DNA of 64,000 nucleotides from Adineta ricciae (taxonomy: Eukaryota; Rotifera; Eurotatoria; Adinetida; Adinetidae), in the NCBI GenBank assembly GCA_905250025.1, contig CAJNOJ010000277.1, forward strand, positions 1 to 64,000, read 5' to 3'. This document shows positions 40,701 through 51,098 of this stretch, piece by piece. Positions within the stretch are counted from its first letter, which is position 1; each line of letters opens with the position of its first letter. Below the pieces are notes generated by a model. That model was not told the origin of the DNA. It did not search any database and saw only the letters and a program-made list of their open reading frames with translations. The position numbers and the translations under genes were made by a program.

Positions 40701-43700
40701 CCAACCATACGGAGAGAAGAAACGAGACTGATAGCAAATAATTTGTTCAACGAATTAAAAAACTACTTCCTTTCGATTATGATAGCTCTTTTGCTTTGCA
40801 ATCCGAATCTCACTGAAGCTCAAGAACCCGACGTTCGTCATAAAATGTCCACTCTGACTCGAAGTATTCTTTCCATAGACAATGCAACAACACGTCTCAG
40901 TGATCCGTTACAACTGTTTCTTTCGACAATTATATCCAAACAGTCATGGTCTTACCTGCTAAATGTCCTCGAATCAGACAGACTTGAACAAATCGACGAA
41001 AATTGGAGGTCTATCCTTCATCGTCTGCTTCAAGTAGATCAAGCTAGACATCGAAGTCCACATTTACGCTTGTCACATCAAATACAATTCACTTACTCGC
41101 ATGAAATTTCAGATTCGCCAATGTTCTCCGAAATGAATCAGCGTTACGTTCGTTTACGGGAGGTAATAGACACATGTGTTCGAAATCAGACTGACGAAAA
41201 CCGATGGGAGTTGTTCGATTCTCATATGAGAAATCAAATTCATTCTACCTCTACAGATCTTGAGAAAAACAAATACAAATCAATATTACTTTTGATTATT
41301 TATTATGATTACTATTGTACAAATCGATTGGAGTCCATTCGAGCATTGATGAATACCATTCCTGATTTATTATCCTTGCTGGAGGAAGAGAAACTTGTGT
41401 TTCGTGCTTTGCTGGATCCTGAACAGTTTATTGTTGGTTATCATGACGAAGTCGAGAAAAATTCTCTGAATGAAATCTTCAACTTGAATTGCTCTACTGA
41501 ATTCGAATTAGCTTTACGACATTTAATGGTCAATCTAATGGCGATGATTCTATTAGCAGGTCCACAATCTTTTTTATGGACGTTTGCATTTCAACCTAAA
41601 CGTCTAGAAAACACCTACGGTAAGTTTTACTCTACTTCAGAAAAGAGAACCTCACCTACGCATCTGACTGATATCTCTTTAGGCTTCGGATCGGTTTATC
41701 GAGCAAAAATCCAAAATACTGGTATTCATTATGATTGTGGATGTATCATTTCAGAAAATGGAAAATTGATAATTCCTTATGGTACGAACTATAATGGGGT
41801 GTTGAACGTTCCCGCAATATATACGGCCTATTTTTCTACGTTTGGCGCGCTGGTATGTCGAACTCGACATTTGTCTCATTTGTTTTCTTTGTTGCCTCTT
41901 TAAGGCCTGGCATTTGCTGTTGTTTAGTAACTCCGTATTGAATTTGTACGGTCCGATTCTTTCACCTTCCGCAATTGTTGATCGTAATGCAGCTTTTCGA
42001 CAGGCTGGCGAAAGTCTCCGTTCGAAAACTTGTCATTTTGTTCTGGCTCGATTATTGTCAACATTTCACTTCTTATCTCTTCAATCTAACCAAGAAGATA
42101 CCTACATCGTCTTGACTCGTTGTTTCGAAAGAATGGCTTCATTAACTGTCGATGAAAACCAATGGATTCAACCCACTTATGAAGTCTTTTCAGACAAAGT
42201 AATAGCAGAAGAACTTTACCAAACCAATGTGTTCTACTACGTGTTAGATCGATTAGTCACTGATAGAGTCAATATAAATCAAAGGATTCTCCCGTGTGAA
42301 ATCCAACTTCGTCTACAAGAATTCACCGAGCAAATGCCAATCGTGTTAAATTTGCAACATTTTCAAACAGCGTTTCATCGTTTGAACGCACAATCATCTA
42401 CTTCTTTGCAGCTTCTTCGGTTCATCTTCGATTCGTTGGAAGTGTTGGAACGGACCAAATACATCACTAATCTCGCACGATTTTACATTTTATTGCATCA
42501 AACATACACGCATTTGATCAGCGAAGATGAATTTCATCAAATCACTCTCGAGGAGTTACAAATTCGCGCACAAACCCGATCACAACACTGGAACGACACC
42601 TATGATGACAACGGGCAAAATGATCCTTATACTATCATCGCTAGAGGTATCGAAGCAGTCAATAATTATCACGAATATACTCAAGGACTCATCAAACCAG
42701 GTGCTTGCAATCGATCTCAACAGTTCGAAAAAGTCTCAATCGATACTCCCGTTAGTTATCTTCTCACAACTAATAATGACGACGAAGGCAATATCATCAT
42801 GCGCATACTCAGGTAACAAAACAATCTTGTTCATCTACAGGGTTATTCTAATAATTGCTTTTAGTATCCTAGTTGATTCGCATAATCATGCTTTGAATTT
42901 ACTCAGTGAAGGAAACTCATGTGATCCTATTCTGGCGAATCTAGTCAAGGAGATCGTTTCCAAGGAAGTATCTATCTTGCAAATCGCGAACTATGATACG
43001 GGCATTCTTAATTTCAACGCACAAGATCGGAAATCCATTGAAAGATGGTGTTTATCAAGTGTGATTAATAACGACGAACAAAATTTCTTCAATGAGAGTT
43101 CCTCATTAAAGTTCGATTTTCAGTACGTTCAATCTCAAATCATTCGAAATTATCTTCTACTTTGTCGAATCAATTATCGTCATATCCAACAGGTATACCA
43201 ATGTCGTATTATACCAGTCTCTACGACTTTCCCAAGATCCGATCGTCCAATACTCGATCTGGATGAAAAGTATTGTATTGAACTCACCAATGAGCAGCTA
43301 GAAAACGACTGGACCTATTTGCGAACGATCTCATTAGATAATCTTTATCATTCGTTTGTACTATTACGGCAACTTGCCTCGATATTGAAAATTGATTCTA
43401 ATCGCGCTGATCTATCAACGAGCTTATTCGACTTTGTCGAGCATATAGATAATGATAACGAATTTCTCGAACGAATTCGACAGTATCAAATCAAAGATTT
43501 TCCTTTATGTCATATTGATCATGTGATGAGACTCTACGTACAGTTGATACATGGATTTGAGCATTTGTTCATGGACATACCACTCTTCCTTCGAACTCCG
43601 ATTCCTCTGGAATTGAATGCGAGAATCGTTGAGAAATTCAATCAAAATATCAGCCAGAAGAATAGCCTCGAAACAATTCAAACAACGATTGAAATGATAA

Positions 43701-45721
43701 CACAACTTTTGAATGACCTGAAAAATTCGAGAAATACTTTCCTTCAACAATCTTCGAGATCATTAGTCGAAATCTGTCGTATTTGTGAAATAGATAGTCC
43801 AATCTTGGACTGGATACCACTGGAAATCTGTTGTGAGAATTATGTCCCAATAAACATTCATCTAGTTCGAATACGCTCGATTCTTCAAGAACGAAAAGTC
43901 AACATCGAAGAGAGAGCGATTCAATTGTGGCATGAATACACAGATGACCGCGGAGATACGAGTGATAAACCATTACGTTCGAGTCCAAATGATCCACGAG
44001 AAAGCATAGAAATATTTCAATATTCAGTTTTGTTTAAACTCGAAATACGACGAATTCCATATTCATCAATGAATTTATTTCGACAATTGCAACAATCTCA
44101 AACACCAGAAGTATTGACTTCAACTCGACCACATAAGTTTACGATTAAACGTTCTGATGGAAATGGAGCGGCATATATGACGAGAATTGATAAAATTTCC
44201 GAACGCCTACAGACCTTCGTCGATGATGAACATGTTCTTTTGGATGCGAATGAAATCGTTTTTGATTTTGGTACTTCGAAAATCTCGTCGCTTGATTATC
44301 GCGTCGTGGAAAGAAAAGATTTGATTTCTGTTGAGTTCCACTTTCGTCAGTCAATAGTTCAGTACTTCACAGTTGTGACAAATCGAATAGTGACGGTTAT
44401 ACAACATTTTCTCAATGTTAACCAACCAGCACTGGTTTCAGCCGATACTCATCTTTGCTTCTATGATGAGATTGGGATGTGCATTGAAGATGTGAAGGTG
44501 GCTGATTTGTACACGAGCAAGGAAAAGGTGATTGTGATTAATGTCAAGAAGAAATCATCAATGGATGATATGGAATGCGAAATAAATGTCACCGATATGG
44601 AAAATGGTGTTCGACAAACGATTTTCTGTGATATGATAGCCACGTGGGAGCACATTGAATTGTGGTTAAAACAGTTTTCTCAAAAAACTGATCATGCCAT
44701 CGAGAATGTCGCTTTTTTATCACCAAAACAACACTTAGTTCTGGATAAAACTGAATCACTCAGTTCCTTCGTGACTTCACCAGAGTTCAGTGCCATCAAT
44801 GTGATTGATCAACAATCAGTCATGTCGGTAACTGTGTATTACAAAGATAGTTATCAAAGCGTTCAAGTTTTCAAATCGATGAAAATCATCTCGTTGTTGA
44901 AAAACCAATATCTTCGGACAATATTCAAATTCGGGAACACGATACCCGAACACTTTACGATGAGTTTGGAAAAAGAGAATCAGTCGATTCCTCTATCTAA
45001 ACACGACGTTCAGAAAACATTGCGAACCTTCTGTAAAACAGAGAACGATGAGCTCAATATTCGATTGGTGGTATCAAAAGTTGTGACAATCCATGATGGC
45101 GAAAAAGAGACTACCATTGTTTTACCGAAAGAAAGCATGACGACGCGTGATCTGCTAAAGCTAATTAATACAGACCGATGTTTAGCTACAAAAGAAACGA
45201 AAAGAATTCTAAAGGAGAATGAAGCTATTTCTTTTATACAGGAAGATAAGTTTCTTCTCGTTGATAGAAAAGATGTCTGTCATGTTGAAATCACATCATC
45301 AGGATTTGTCTTCGAGAACTATTTTAGCATCAAAGCCACGATCATCGATGTTTGCAATGAACAACAGATCAAACTTGATACTCAATATTTGCTTTACTTA
45401 AATGAGATTATTGCTGCGAAAGAAACTCAATTAATTTATTTCATGGCGGAGACACCGATTCATTTCACTACGACTGAAAATAGTTTACCAGTGACCGTAA
45501 GAGTGAATTTGGATGAGCATGACAAAACTATTCAGTTTAGTAGCAATCGCACAATGACTGTAGAACGCTTGTGTTTTATTTCATGCCGTATGTTTAATGT
45601 GTCAGAAGACAACGCTGAGTTACGATTAACCGACGGAACGAATCTTGATGAAGGCTTATCGTTGAACGACATGGATGCAACAAGGACAAACTTCGAATTT
45701 CTATTGTGTTCATCTTTATGA
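28756..45721 (+). CDS. RNF213/mysterin-like giant AAA+ protein without a visible RING, version B
   Basis: Exons 28756-32701, 32751-33758, 33849-35903, 35958-36271, 36319-36391, 36440-36651, 36707-38392, 38450-39467, 39514-41619, 41683-41852, 41905-42812, 42865-45721. They join in frame to 16353 nt, 5450 residues. All twelve splice phases equal version A. The only net length changes are 3 nt in exon 1 (GGGDNK to GSDNK) and 9 nt near the start of exon 2 (a glutamine run). The three Walker A motifs and the Walker B motifs FFDEVN and FLDEAS are unchanged, and the RING is again absent. Both versions are open over more than 16 kb of coding sequence, so both are probably under purifying selection. 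Confidence 0.92.
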
Positions 45722-46124
45722 TTATCTTGTTCGACTACATATCTTGATCGTACAACTGTGTTCCCATATTCATAAGCTACGTCAAAAAATAATTTCCTAC
45801 TCCACGATCTTCGAATATAGCAGTTGAAAGAGAAAAAGCTTTCGCTCATTCATCATTTTCGTGATTTTTTGTTTTTGATAAATAAACTTTGATTTATCTA
45901 CATAGATTTCATAAGGAAAATGTGCCTTGTAAATGCTTTATCACTTCTGCACCTCCTCTATATTTCGAATCGACCCGAATGAAATTTCGTCTTCATTCGA
46001 GGTTATCCAATTAATTCGATAAGAAATGAAAATTGAGAGCGAACGAACAAACAAAAGTGTTCTAATCTTTTTCTCCTCTCTATATAAAATCAAATCGAAT
46101 TTCACTTTTCATTCTAACGCAACG
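45722..46124. other. intergenic: 3' end of RNF213-like gene and promoter of the small secreted gene, version B
   Basis: Same content as 22188-22602, with an AATAAA-type sequence near 45881 and the TATA element at 46081-46089. Confidence 0.5.
46081..46089 (+). promoter_or_regulatory. TATA box of the small secreted gene, version B
   Basis: TATATAAAA 35 bp before the ATG at 46125; same element and spacing as in version A. Confidence 0.65.
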
Positions 46125-46821
46125 ATGAAATTCATCTGGTGTATATTATTCATTTCCGCACTTTTCGGAGGAATCAATGGTAAACACGACCGTTTCTCTC
46201 GCTTTGTTCATTCGTCTGTTTGAATTTTCAGGTAAAACATTTTCACGGATGCGGAAAGGCGATGTTCTTTATGAGAACAAGCTTTATGGATTTACATTAA
46301 ACAGACCGAAAGATTGGTACGCCGCAAGTCCGACTGAATTATCTCATTTAATACAAATGGCGAGTTCGCTGATAGAATCGCATAAACATAAATTTTCTCA
46401 TATTCTATCGAATTGGTCTGTCGAAAACATTACACCTTTGTTTGGTTTTTCAAAATATCCATTGAACGCAACTAATGGTCAACTGAATCCAAATATCTTA
46501 TCGATGACGGAGAATCTGAACGCTTACCGAAATGTGAAAAATCCATGTGATTATTTTGATGTTAATCAAGAAATCTTGAAAACTTTAGCAATGGGTATGA
46601 AATTCATCGGAACGTGTCAAAATGTGAACATCAATGGAGAAAACTTCAAAACACATAGCATTCAAACAAAAATTCCGAACTTTCCTTTAATTAAACAAAC
46701 ATTCTACGCAAAAATTGTCAAAGACAATCAACTGTTCTTGGTTTTACTTACCTATTTCAATCGAAATAGTAAAACTCACTTAGAAAACATCATGAAAACA
46801 TTGAAATTCACGAAAAATTGA
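46125..46821 (+). CDS. small secreted protein of unknown function, version B
   Basis: Exons 46125-46179 and 46232-46821 join to 214 residues, equal in length and structure to version A. The leader exon (MKFIWCILFISALFGGING) and the mature part differ at scattered positions with no indels, including around the two cysteines (NPCDYF, GTCQNV). No family assigned. Confidence 0.75.
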
Positions 46822-47020
46822 ATTTTTTTCCTTTTCAAAAGAAGTCCTAATAAATCCTGCAGTAGCAAAACTCATTACCATTATTCCCAGCACATTTACT
46901 GACAGATGTCTTTCACTGTTACGATTGGTCACGTTAAGAACGAAGAAAAATCTTCTACGTGTAACGATAAAGTTCACGCAGAAAGGAAAAAATCACACAA
47001 CTCTATAACAAATTCTTACA

Positions 47021-48031
47021 ATGCCAATCGCGAAGCGTTCGTGTGCAACTTGTAAGAAACTCGCAGGTGTTTTCACATGTCGCGGATGTGAAGAGGACTT
47101 CTGTCGAATTCACGCGAATGAACATCGTCAGGATTTAGATAGACAAATCGACGAATTATCAATCGATCATGATCAATTGCAACAGAATCTAATACAACAC
47201 TTTGATGCTAAGTGTCAGACATTGCTTTTCAAACAGATCGATCAATGGGAACAAAGTTCAATTGAGAAAATTCATCAATTCGCCGATGAAACTCGAAACG
47301 AGATCAAACAGATTTGTTCTGAACAGGAGACAAATCTAGCAGAACGTCTCAAGACTCTCACCGATGATATAAAACAATCTCGGGAAGACGACAATTTCTT
47401 CGAAACAGAAATCCGAGAATGGAAAACGAAATTAAATGAGCTAAAAGATGATTTAATCAATTGCAGAGCGGTCAGCATTCAACCAATCGATGATGCGATA
47501 AGAATTATTCCAAAACTTCTAATTACCATCTGTAATGATGGAATTTTCGATCAAACAACTGAACATATTCAAATTGTCGATAACGGAAAAGCGATTGTTC
47601 ATAGTCATCAGACGAACAATCATGCCGGCGCACGTGTGCAGCAGGAATTTCTGCGAGGTCAACACCGATTTCGATTTCAGATTCAGCATCTTAATGAGAA
47701 TAAATGGATCTTTTGTGGAATTGTATCGAAAAGCGTATCGTTAATCAATACTTGCCATAACAGTTCATCGAGTTATGGTTGGTCTTCAACAAATCAAGTT
47801 TACCTAAATGGAAAAAATCAGACAGGACAGAAAACTTACAAAAGCGATATGGACTTGAATGATATTCTGGAATTCGTTGTCGACTGTGATCGACAAAAGA
47901 TACGTTTGATCAATGAACGAACCCAGAGTACATATGAACTAAATGTTAACTTAAATCATTGTCCCTTTCCCTGGAAATTACAATTCAATTTACATTTCTT
48001 CAACGATCGAATTCGTTTTCTTGCATTTTAA
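47021..48031 (+). CDS. B-box-like / coiled-coil / SPRY-like protein, intact version B copy
   Basis: Single exon, 336 residues. Zinc ligands C8, C11, C20, C23, C28, H31 and H35 form a B-box-like head. Residues about 38-165 are a charged coiled coil (KQIDQWEQSSIEKIHQF onwards). Residues about 175-336 look like a SPRY/B30.2-type beta-sandwich: FRFQIQHLNENKWIFCGIVS, SSYGWSS, YLNGKNQ, EFVVDCDRQKIRLINER, CPFPWKLQF. The order is that of a TRIM protein without its RING, so it probably binds a target through the SPRY domain and cannot itself act as a RING ligase. Version A is split (23501-23557 and 48776-49733). No intron is seen. Confidence 0.82.
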   Translation: MPIAKRSCATCKKLAGVFTCRGCEEDFCRIHANEHRQDLDRQIDELSIDHDQLQQNLIQHFDAKCQTLLFKQIDQWEQSSIEKIHQFADETRNEIKQICSEQETNLAERLKTLTDDIKQSREDDNFFETEIREWKTKLNELKDDLINCRAVSIQPIDDAIRIIPKLLITICNDGIFDQTTEHIQIVDNGKAIVHSHQTNNHAGARVQQEFLRGQHRFRFQIQHLNENKWIFCGIVSKSVSLINTCHNSSSSYGWSSTNQVYLNGKNQTGQKTYKSDMDLNDILEFVVDCDRQKIRLINERTQSTYELNVNLNHCPFPWKLQFNLHFFNDRIRFLAF

Positions 48032-48261
48032 TCTTTTTTGTTTGATATAAACACAGAGTCGTGTGAATAGATTTTCAGGTGATCGTTTGTTTTCTTGATA
48101 ATGCCCGAAATAACTTGGACTGAAGAATTCTAATTGTCGTCCATATGACAAATATTCCCATTATCGAAAATAATCAAAATCTCATTAGCAGTTTTCTTGC
48201 TTTCATCAGCTGATCGCATATCACCAGTTGGTATTTGTTCGCATATGAGACGACCAAGTTG

Positions 48262-48269
48262 TATATAAA
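48262..48269 (+). promoter_or_regulatory. TATA box of the PF-amide precursor gene, version B
   Basis: TATATAAA 55 bp before the ATG at 48325, conserved at 49965-49972 in version A. Confidence 0.6.
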
Positions 48270-48324
48270 GAGACCTATGTTCTACTTGAAAATCAATAAT
48301 CGATCGAATATCGATAAAGTCAAC

Positions 48325-48653
48325 ATGCAAGCCAAAGTGGTCCTTTTGCTGTTATTTGCTGGTGTTGCGCTGGCTATGAATATTGATCATGCTCAAACTC
48401 AACTGACACCCGAAGAAATCCAACGTTTGTTCGACGGATGGTTCAACAACGTGAACATCAACTTCAAACCATTCGGTAAACGTGATTTGAAAGATATGAC
48501 AGCAGAAGAAATCCAACGTTTGTTCGACGGGTGGTTTAACAACGTGAACATCAACTTCAAACCATTCGGAAAACGGGAAACAGAAGTACCAGATACTCGC
48601 AAAGATTGGACAGACGGTTGGTTCAGCAATATTGATATTACCATTCCATGGCC
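48325..48653 (+). CDS. PF-amide neuropeptide-like precursor, version B (3' end cut by N)
   Basis: A signal peptide (MQAKVVLLLLFAGVALA) is followed by two repeats ending NINFKPFGKR and the start of the divergent repeat ending in ...ITIPWP, where the N at 48654 interrupts it. It has one repeat fewer before the ETEVPDTRKDW segment than the complete copy at 50028. The truncation coincides with the contig end, not with a mutation. Confidence 0.75.
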
Positions 48654-48654
48654 N
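48654..48654. other. single ambiguous base N: probable assembly join
   Basis: Interrupts the precursor gene in mid-codon. The sequence after it is the right-hand flank of the insertion in version A, not the continuation of this gene. Confidence 0.8.
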
Positions 48655-48775
48655 TCAAAAACAAAGCACATTTTCTGACACTTTCGAACATGTTCTAAAA
48701 CATGGTATATATGCTCTCTTTCAACTTTGAATAAAATACTTAATGGCCGAAGTAGCGCGTTGCGTGGACAAGCCC
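48655..48775. mobile_element. right end of the putative DNA transposon
   Basis: Unique sequence ending GGACAAGCCC just before CACATGTCGCGG of the B-box/SPRY-like gene. Its reverse complement begins GGGCTTGTCC, matching the left terminus CGGCATGTCC (23558) at 8 of 10 bases. The flanking CACA (48776-48779) equals the CACA at 23554-23557, consistent with a 4-bp target duplication. Confidence 0.5.
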
Positions 48776-49733
48776 CACATGTCGCGGATGTGAAGAGGAC
48801 TTCTGTCGAATTCACGCGAATGAACATCGTCAGGATTTAGATAGACGAATCGACGAATTATCAATCGATCATGATCAATTGCAACAGAATCTAATAGAAC
48901 AATTTGATGCAAAGTGTCAGACATTGCTTTTCAAACAGATCGATCAATGGGAACAAAGTTCAATTGAGAAGATTCATCAATTCGCCGATGAAACTCGAAA
49001 CGAGATCAAACAGATTTGTTCTGAACAGGAGACAAATCTAGCAAAACGTCTCAAGACTCTCACCGATGATATAAAACAATCTCGGGAAGACGATAATTTC
49101 TTCGAAGCAGAAATCCGCGAATGGAAAACGAAATTAAATGAGCTAAAAGAGGATTTAATCAATTGCAGAGCGGCCAGCATCGAACCAATCGATGATGTGA
49201 TACGAATTATTCCAAAGCTTCTAATTACCATCTGTAATGATGGAATTTTTGATCAAACAACTGAACATATTCAGATTGTCGATAACGGAAAAGCGATTGT
49301 TCATAGTCATCAGACGAGCAATCACGCCGGCGCACGTGTGCAGCAGGAATTTCTGCGAGGTCAACACCGATTTCGATTTCAGATTCAGCATCTTAATGAG
49401 AATAAATGGATCTTTTGCGGAATTGTATCAAAAAGCGTGCCGTTAATCAATACTTGCCATAACAGTTCATCGAGTTATGGTTGGTCTTCAACAAATCAAG
49501 TTTACCTAAATGGAAAAAACCAGACAGGACAGAAAAGTTACAAAAGCGATATGGACTTGGATGATATTCTGGAATTCGTTATCGACTGTGATCGACAGAA
49601 GATTCGTTTGATCAATGAACGAACCCAGAGTAGATATGAACTAAATATTAATTTAAATCATTGTCCCTTTCCCTGGAAATTGCAGTTCAATTTACATTTC
49701 TTCAACGATCGAATTCGTTTTCTTGCATTTTAA
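48776..49733 (+). pseudogene. B-box/SPRY-like gene, version A: remainder after the insertion
   Basis: Homologous to codons 19-336 of the intact gene at 47021. It begins in frame at T-C-R-G-C with a stop (TAG) a few codons upstream and no ATG before it. The coiled coil and SPRY-like part remain open to the same stop and differ from version B by scattered substitutions (for example CNDGIFDQ kept, VVDCD to VIDCD). The allele lacks its first two zinc ligands and start codon, unless the inserted element is removed by splicing or supplies a start, for which I see no evidence. Confidence 0.75.
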
Positions 49734-49964
49734 TCTTTTTTTGTTCGGCATAAATGCAGAGTCGTGTGAATAGATTTTCATGTGATCGTTTGTTTTCTTG
49801 AAAATGCCCGAAATAACTTGGACTGAAGAATCCCAATTGTCATCCACATGACAAATATTCCCAGTATCGAAAATAATCAAAATTTCATTATCAGTTTTCT
49901 TGCTTTCATCAGCTGATCGCATATCACCAGTTGGTATTTGTTCGCATATGAGACGACCAAGTTG

Positions 49965-49972
49965 TATATAAA
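49965..49972 (+). promoter_or_regulatory. TATA box of the PF-amide precursor gene, version A
   Basis: TATATAAA 55 bp upstream of the ATG at 50028, same spacing as in version B. Confidence 0.6.
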
Positions 49973-50027
49973 GAGACAAATGTCCTTCTTGAAAATCAAT
50001 AATCTATCGAACATCGATAAAGTCAAC

Positions 50028-50786
50028 ATGCAAGCCAAAGTGGTTCTTTTGCTGTTATTTGCTGGTGTTGCACTGGCTATGAATATTGATCATGCTCAAA
50101 CTCAACTGACACCCGAAGAAATCCAACGTTTGTTCGACGGATGGTTCAACAACGTGAACTTTAACTTCAAGCCATTCGGAAAACGTGATTTGAAAGACAT
50201 GACAGCAGAAGAAATCCAACGTTTGTTCGACGGATGGTTCAACAACGTGAACTTCAACTTCAAACCATTCGGTAAACGTGATTTGAAAGATGTGACACCC
50301 GAAGAAATCCAACGTTTGTTCGACGGATGGTTCAACAACGTGAACATCAACTTCAAACCATTCGGAAAACGGGAAACAGAAGTACCAGATACTCGCAAAG
50401 ATTGGACAGACGGTTGGTTCAGCAATATTGATATTACCATTCCATGGCCATTTGGCAAACGAAGCAACGTTGCAGAAATGACACCCGAAGAAATTCAACG
50501 CTTGTTCGACGGATGGTTCAACAACGTGAACTTCAACTTCAAACCATTCGGTAAACGTGATTTGAAAGATATGACAGCAGAAGAAATCCAACGTTTGTTC
50601 GACGGATGGTTCAACAACGTGAACTTCAACTTCAAACCATTCGGTAAACGCGATGCTGAACCACGACTCTTCCAAGGTTGGGGACAAAACTGGTCTGTCA
50701 ACGGTAAACCACTCAGTCAATTCTTTTCCGGACTCTTTGGCGGCAACAACAACAACGGTCAACAACCAACTGAAACTGATGATTAG
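50028..50786 (+). CDS. PF-amide neuropeptide-like precursor, complete (version A)
   Basis: Single exon, 252 residues. The signal peptide is MQAKVVLLLLFAGVALA. Six tandem units follow, each ending in a glycine amidation donor plus dibasic cleavage site (FGKR): five end in FKPFGKR and one, the fourth, in IPWPFGKR. Cutting at KR gives peptides of about 28-33 residues with a conserved body (EEIQRLFDGWFNNVN) and a C-terminal proline-phenylalanine-amide. The final segment after the last KR is asparagine/glutamine-rich and acidic, without a cleavage site. This is the architecture of an amidated neuropeptide precursor secreted through the regulated pathway. The PF-amide ending does not fit RFamide, NPF or PDF families that I know. 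The start is the first Met with a signal peptide. AATAAA lies at 50873-50878. Confidence 0.82.
   Translation: MQAKVVLLLLFAGVALAMNIDHAQTQLTPEEIQRLFDGWFNNVNFNFKPFGKRDLKDMTAEEIQRLFDGWFNNVNFNFKPFGKRDLKDVTPEEIQRLFDGWFNNVNINFKPFGKRETEVPDTRKDWTDGWFSNIDITIPWPFGKRSNVAEMTPEEIQRLFDGWFNNVNFNFKPFGKRDLKDMTAEEIQRLFDGWFNNVNFNFKPFGKRDAEPRLFQGWGQNWSVNGKPLSQFFSGLFGGNNNNGQQPTETDD
50110..50650 (+). repeat. in-frame tandem repeats of about 93 bp in the precursor gene
   Basis: Six coding repeats, each GAAGAAATCCAACG... through AAACGT, about 93 bp (31 codons), the fourth divergent. Version B has one repeat fewer before the divergent unit. This is coding repetition, not a CRISPR: there are no unrelated spacers and the frame is kept. 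Confidence 0.85.
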
Positions 50787-51098
50787 ATAAGACAATGTGG
50801 GTGTGGAAAAGCTCTGCAAAAGGAAGTTTTTGCTTTAAATCGTTTTTTATGATATAATCATAGTGTATTGAAAATAAACTCGGTTCGTGAATTGTGACAA
50901 AACGATATTCAGACGTTTTTCATCTTTGATATCGAACGAAATAAGCGTTGAAAATTGCTTTCGCTTTGCTTCTTATCATCGACATTATCGAAAAACGTGG
51001 TGTTTTTTTTTGGTTACTTATGAAATGCGAACATACATTTTTCATACTCCATTCTATTCTTGGCTTGTTCTCTTCTTACACGTGCCGTTGAAATCATC
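50787..51098. other. intergenic, polyadenylation signal then nothing
   Basis: AATAAA at 50873-50878 serves the precursor gene. No other feature seen before the ATG at 51099. Confidence 0.55.

Larger units (their letters stand above)
23780..48653. repeat. locus version B: probable haplotig or homologous copy placed inside version A
   Basis: Starts abruptly at the equivalent of position 119 and ends abruptly at the equivalent of position 50452. It therefore covers 119-23557 plus 48776-50452 without interruption. Both of its ends are N's within genes, which is the signature of a separately assembled contig. Confidence 0.75.

Noticed and set aside
119..47077. Straightforward reading as a recent tandem segmental duplication
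   Set aside because: Not excluded, but the N's at both joins, the break and resumption at one codon of one gene and the matching insertion ends fit a misplaced haplotig better.
50110..50650. CRISPR-like direct repeats
   Set aside because: Repeats are in frame, encode peptides ending FGKR, and have no unrelated spacers.
50028..50786. FMRFamide/RFamide precursor
   Set aside because: The residue before the amidating glycine is Phe but is preceded by Pro (KPF, WPF), not Arg; the RF-amide ending is absent.
50055..50819. Long minus-strand open frame antisense to the precursor
   Set aside because: Produced by the repetitive plus-strand coding sequence; no signal peptide or domain and its codons mirror the repeats.
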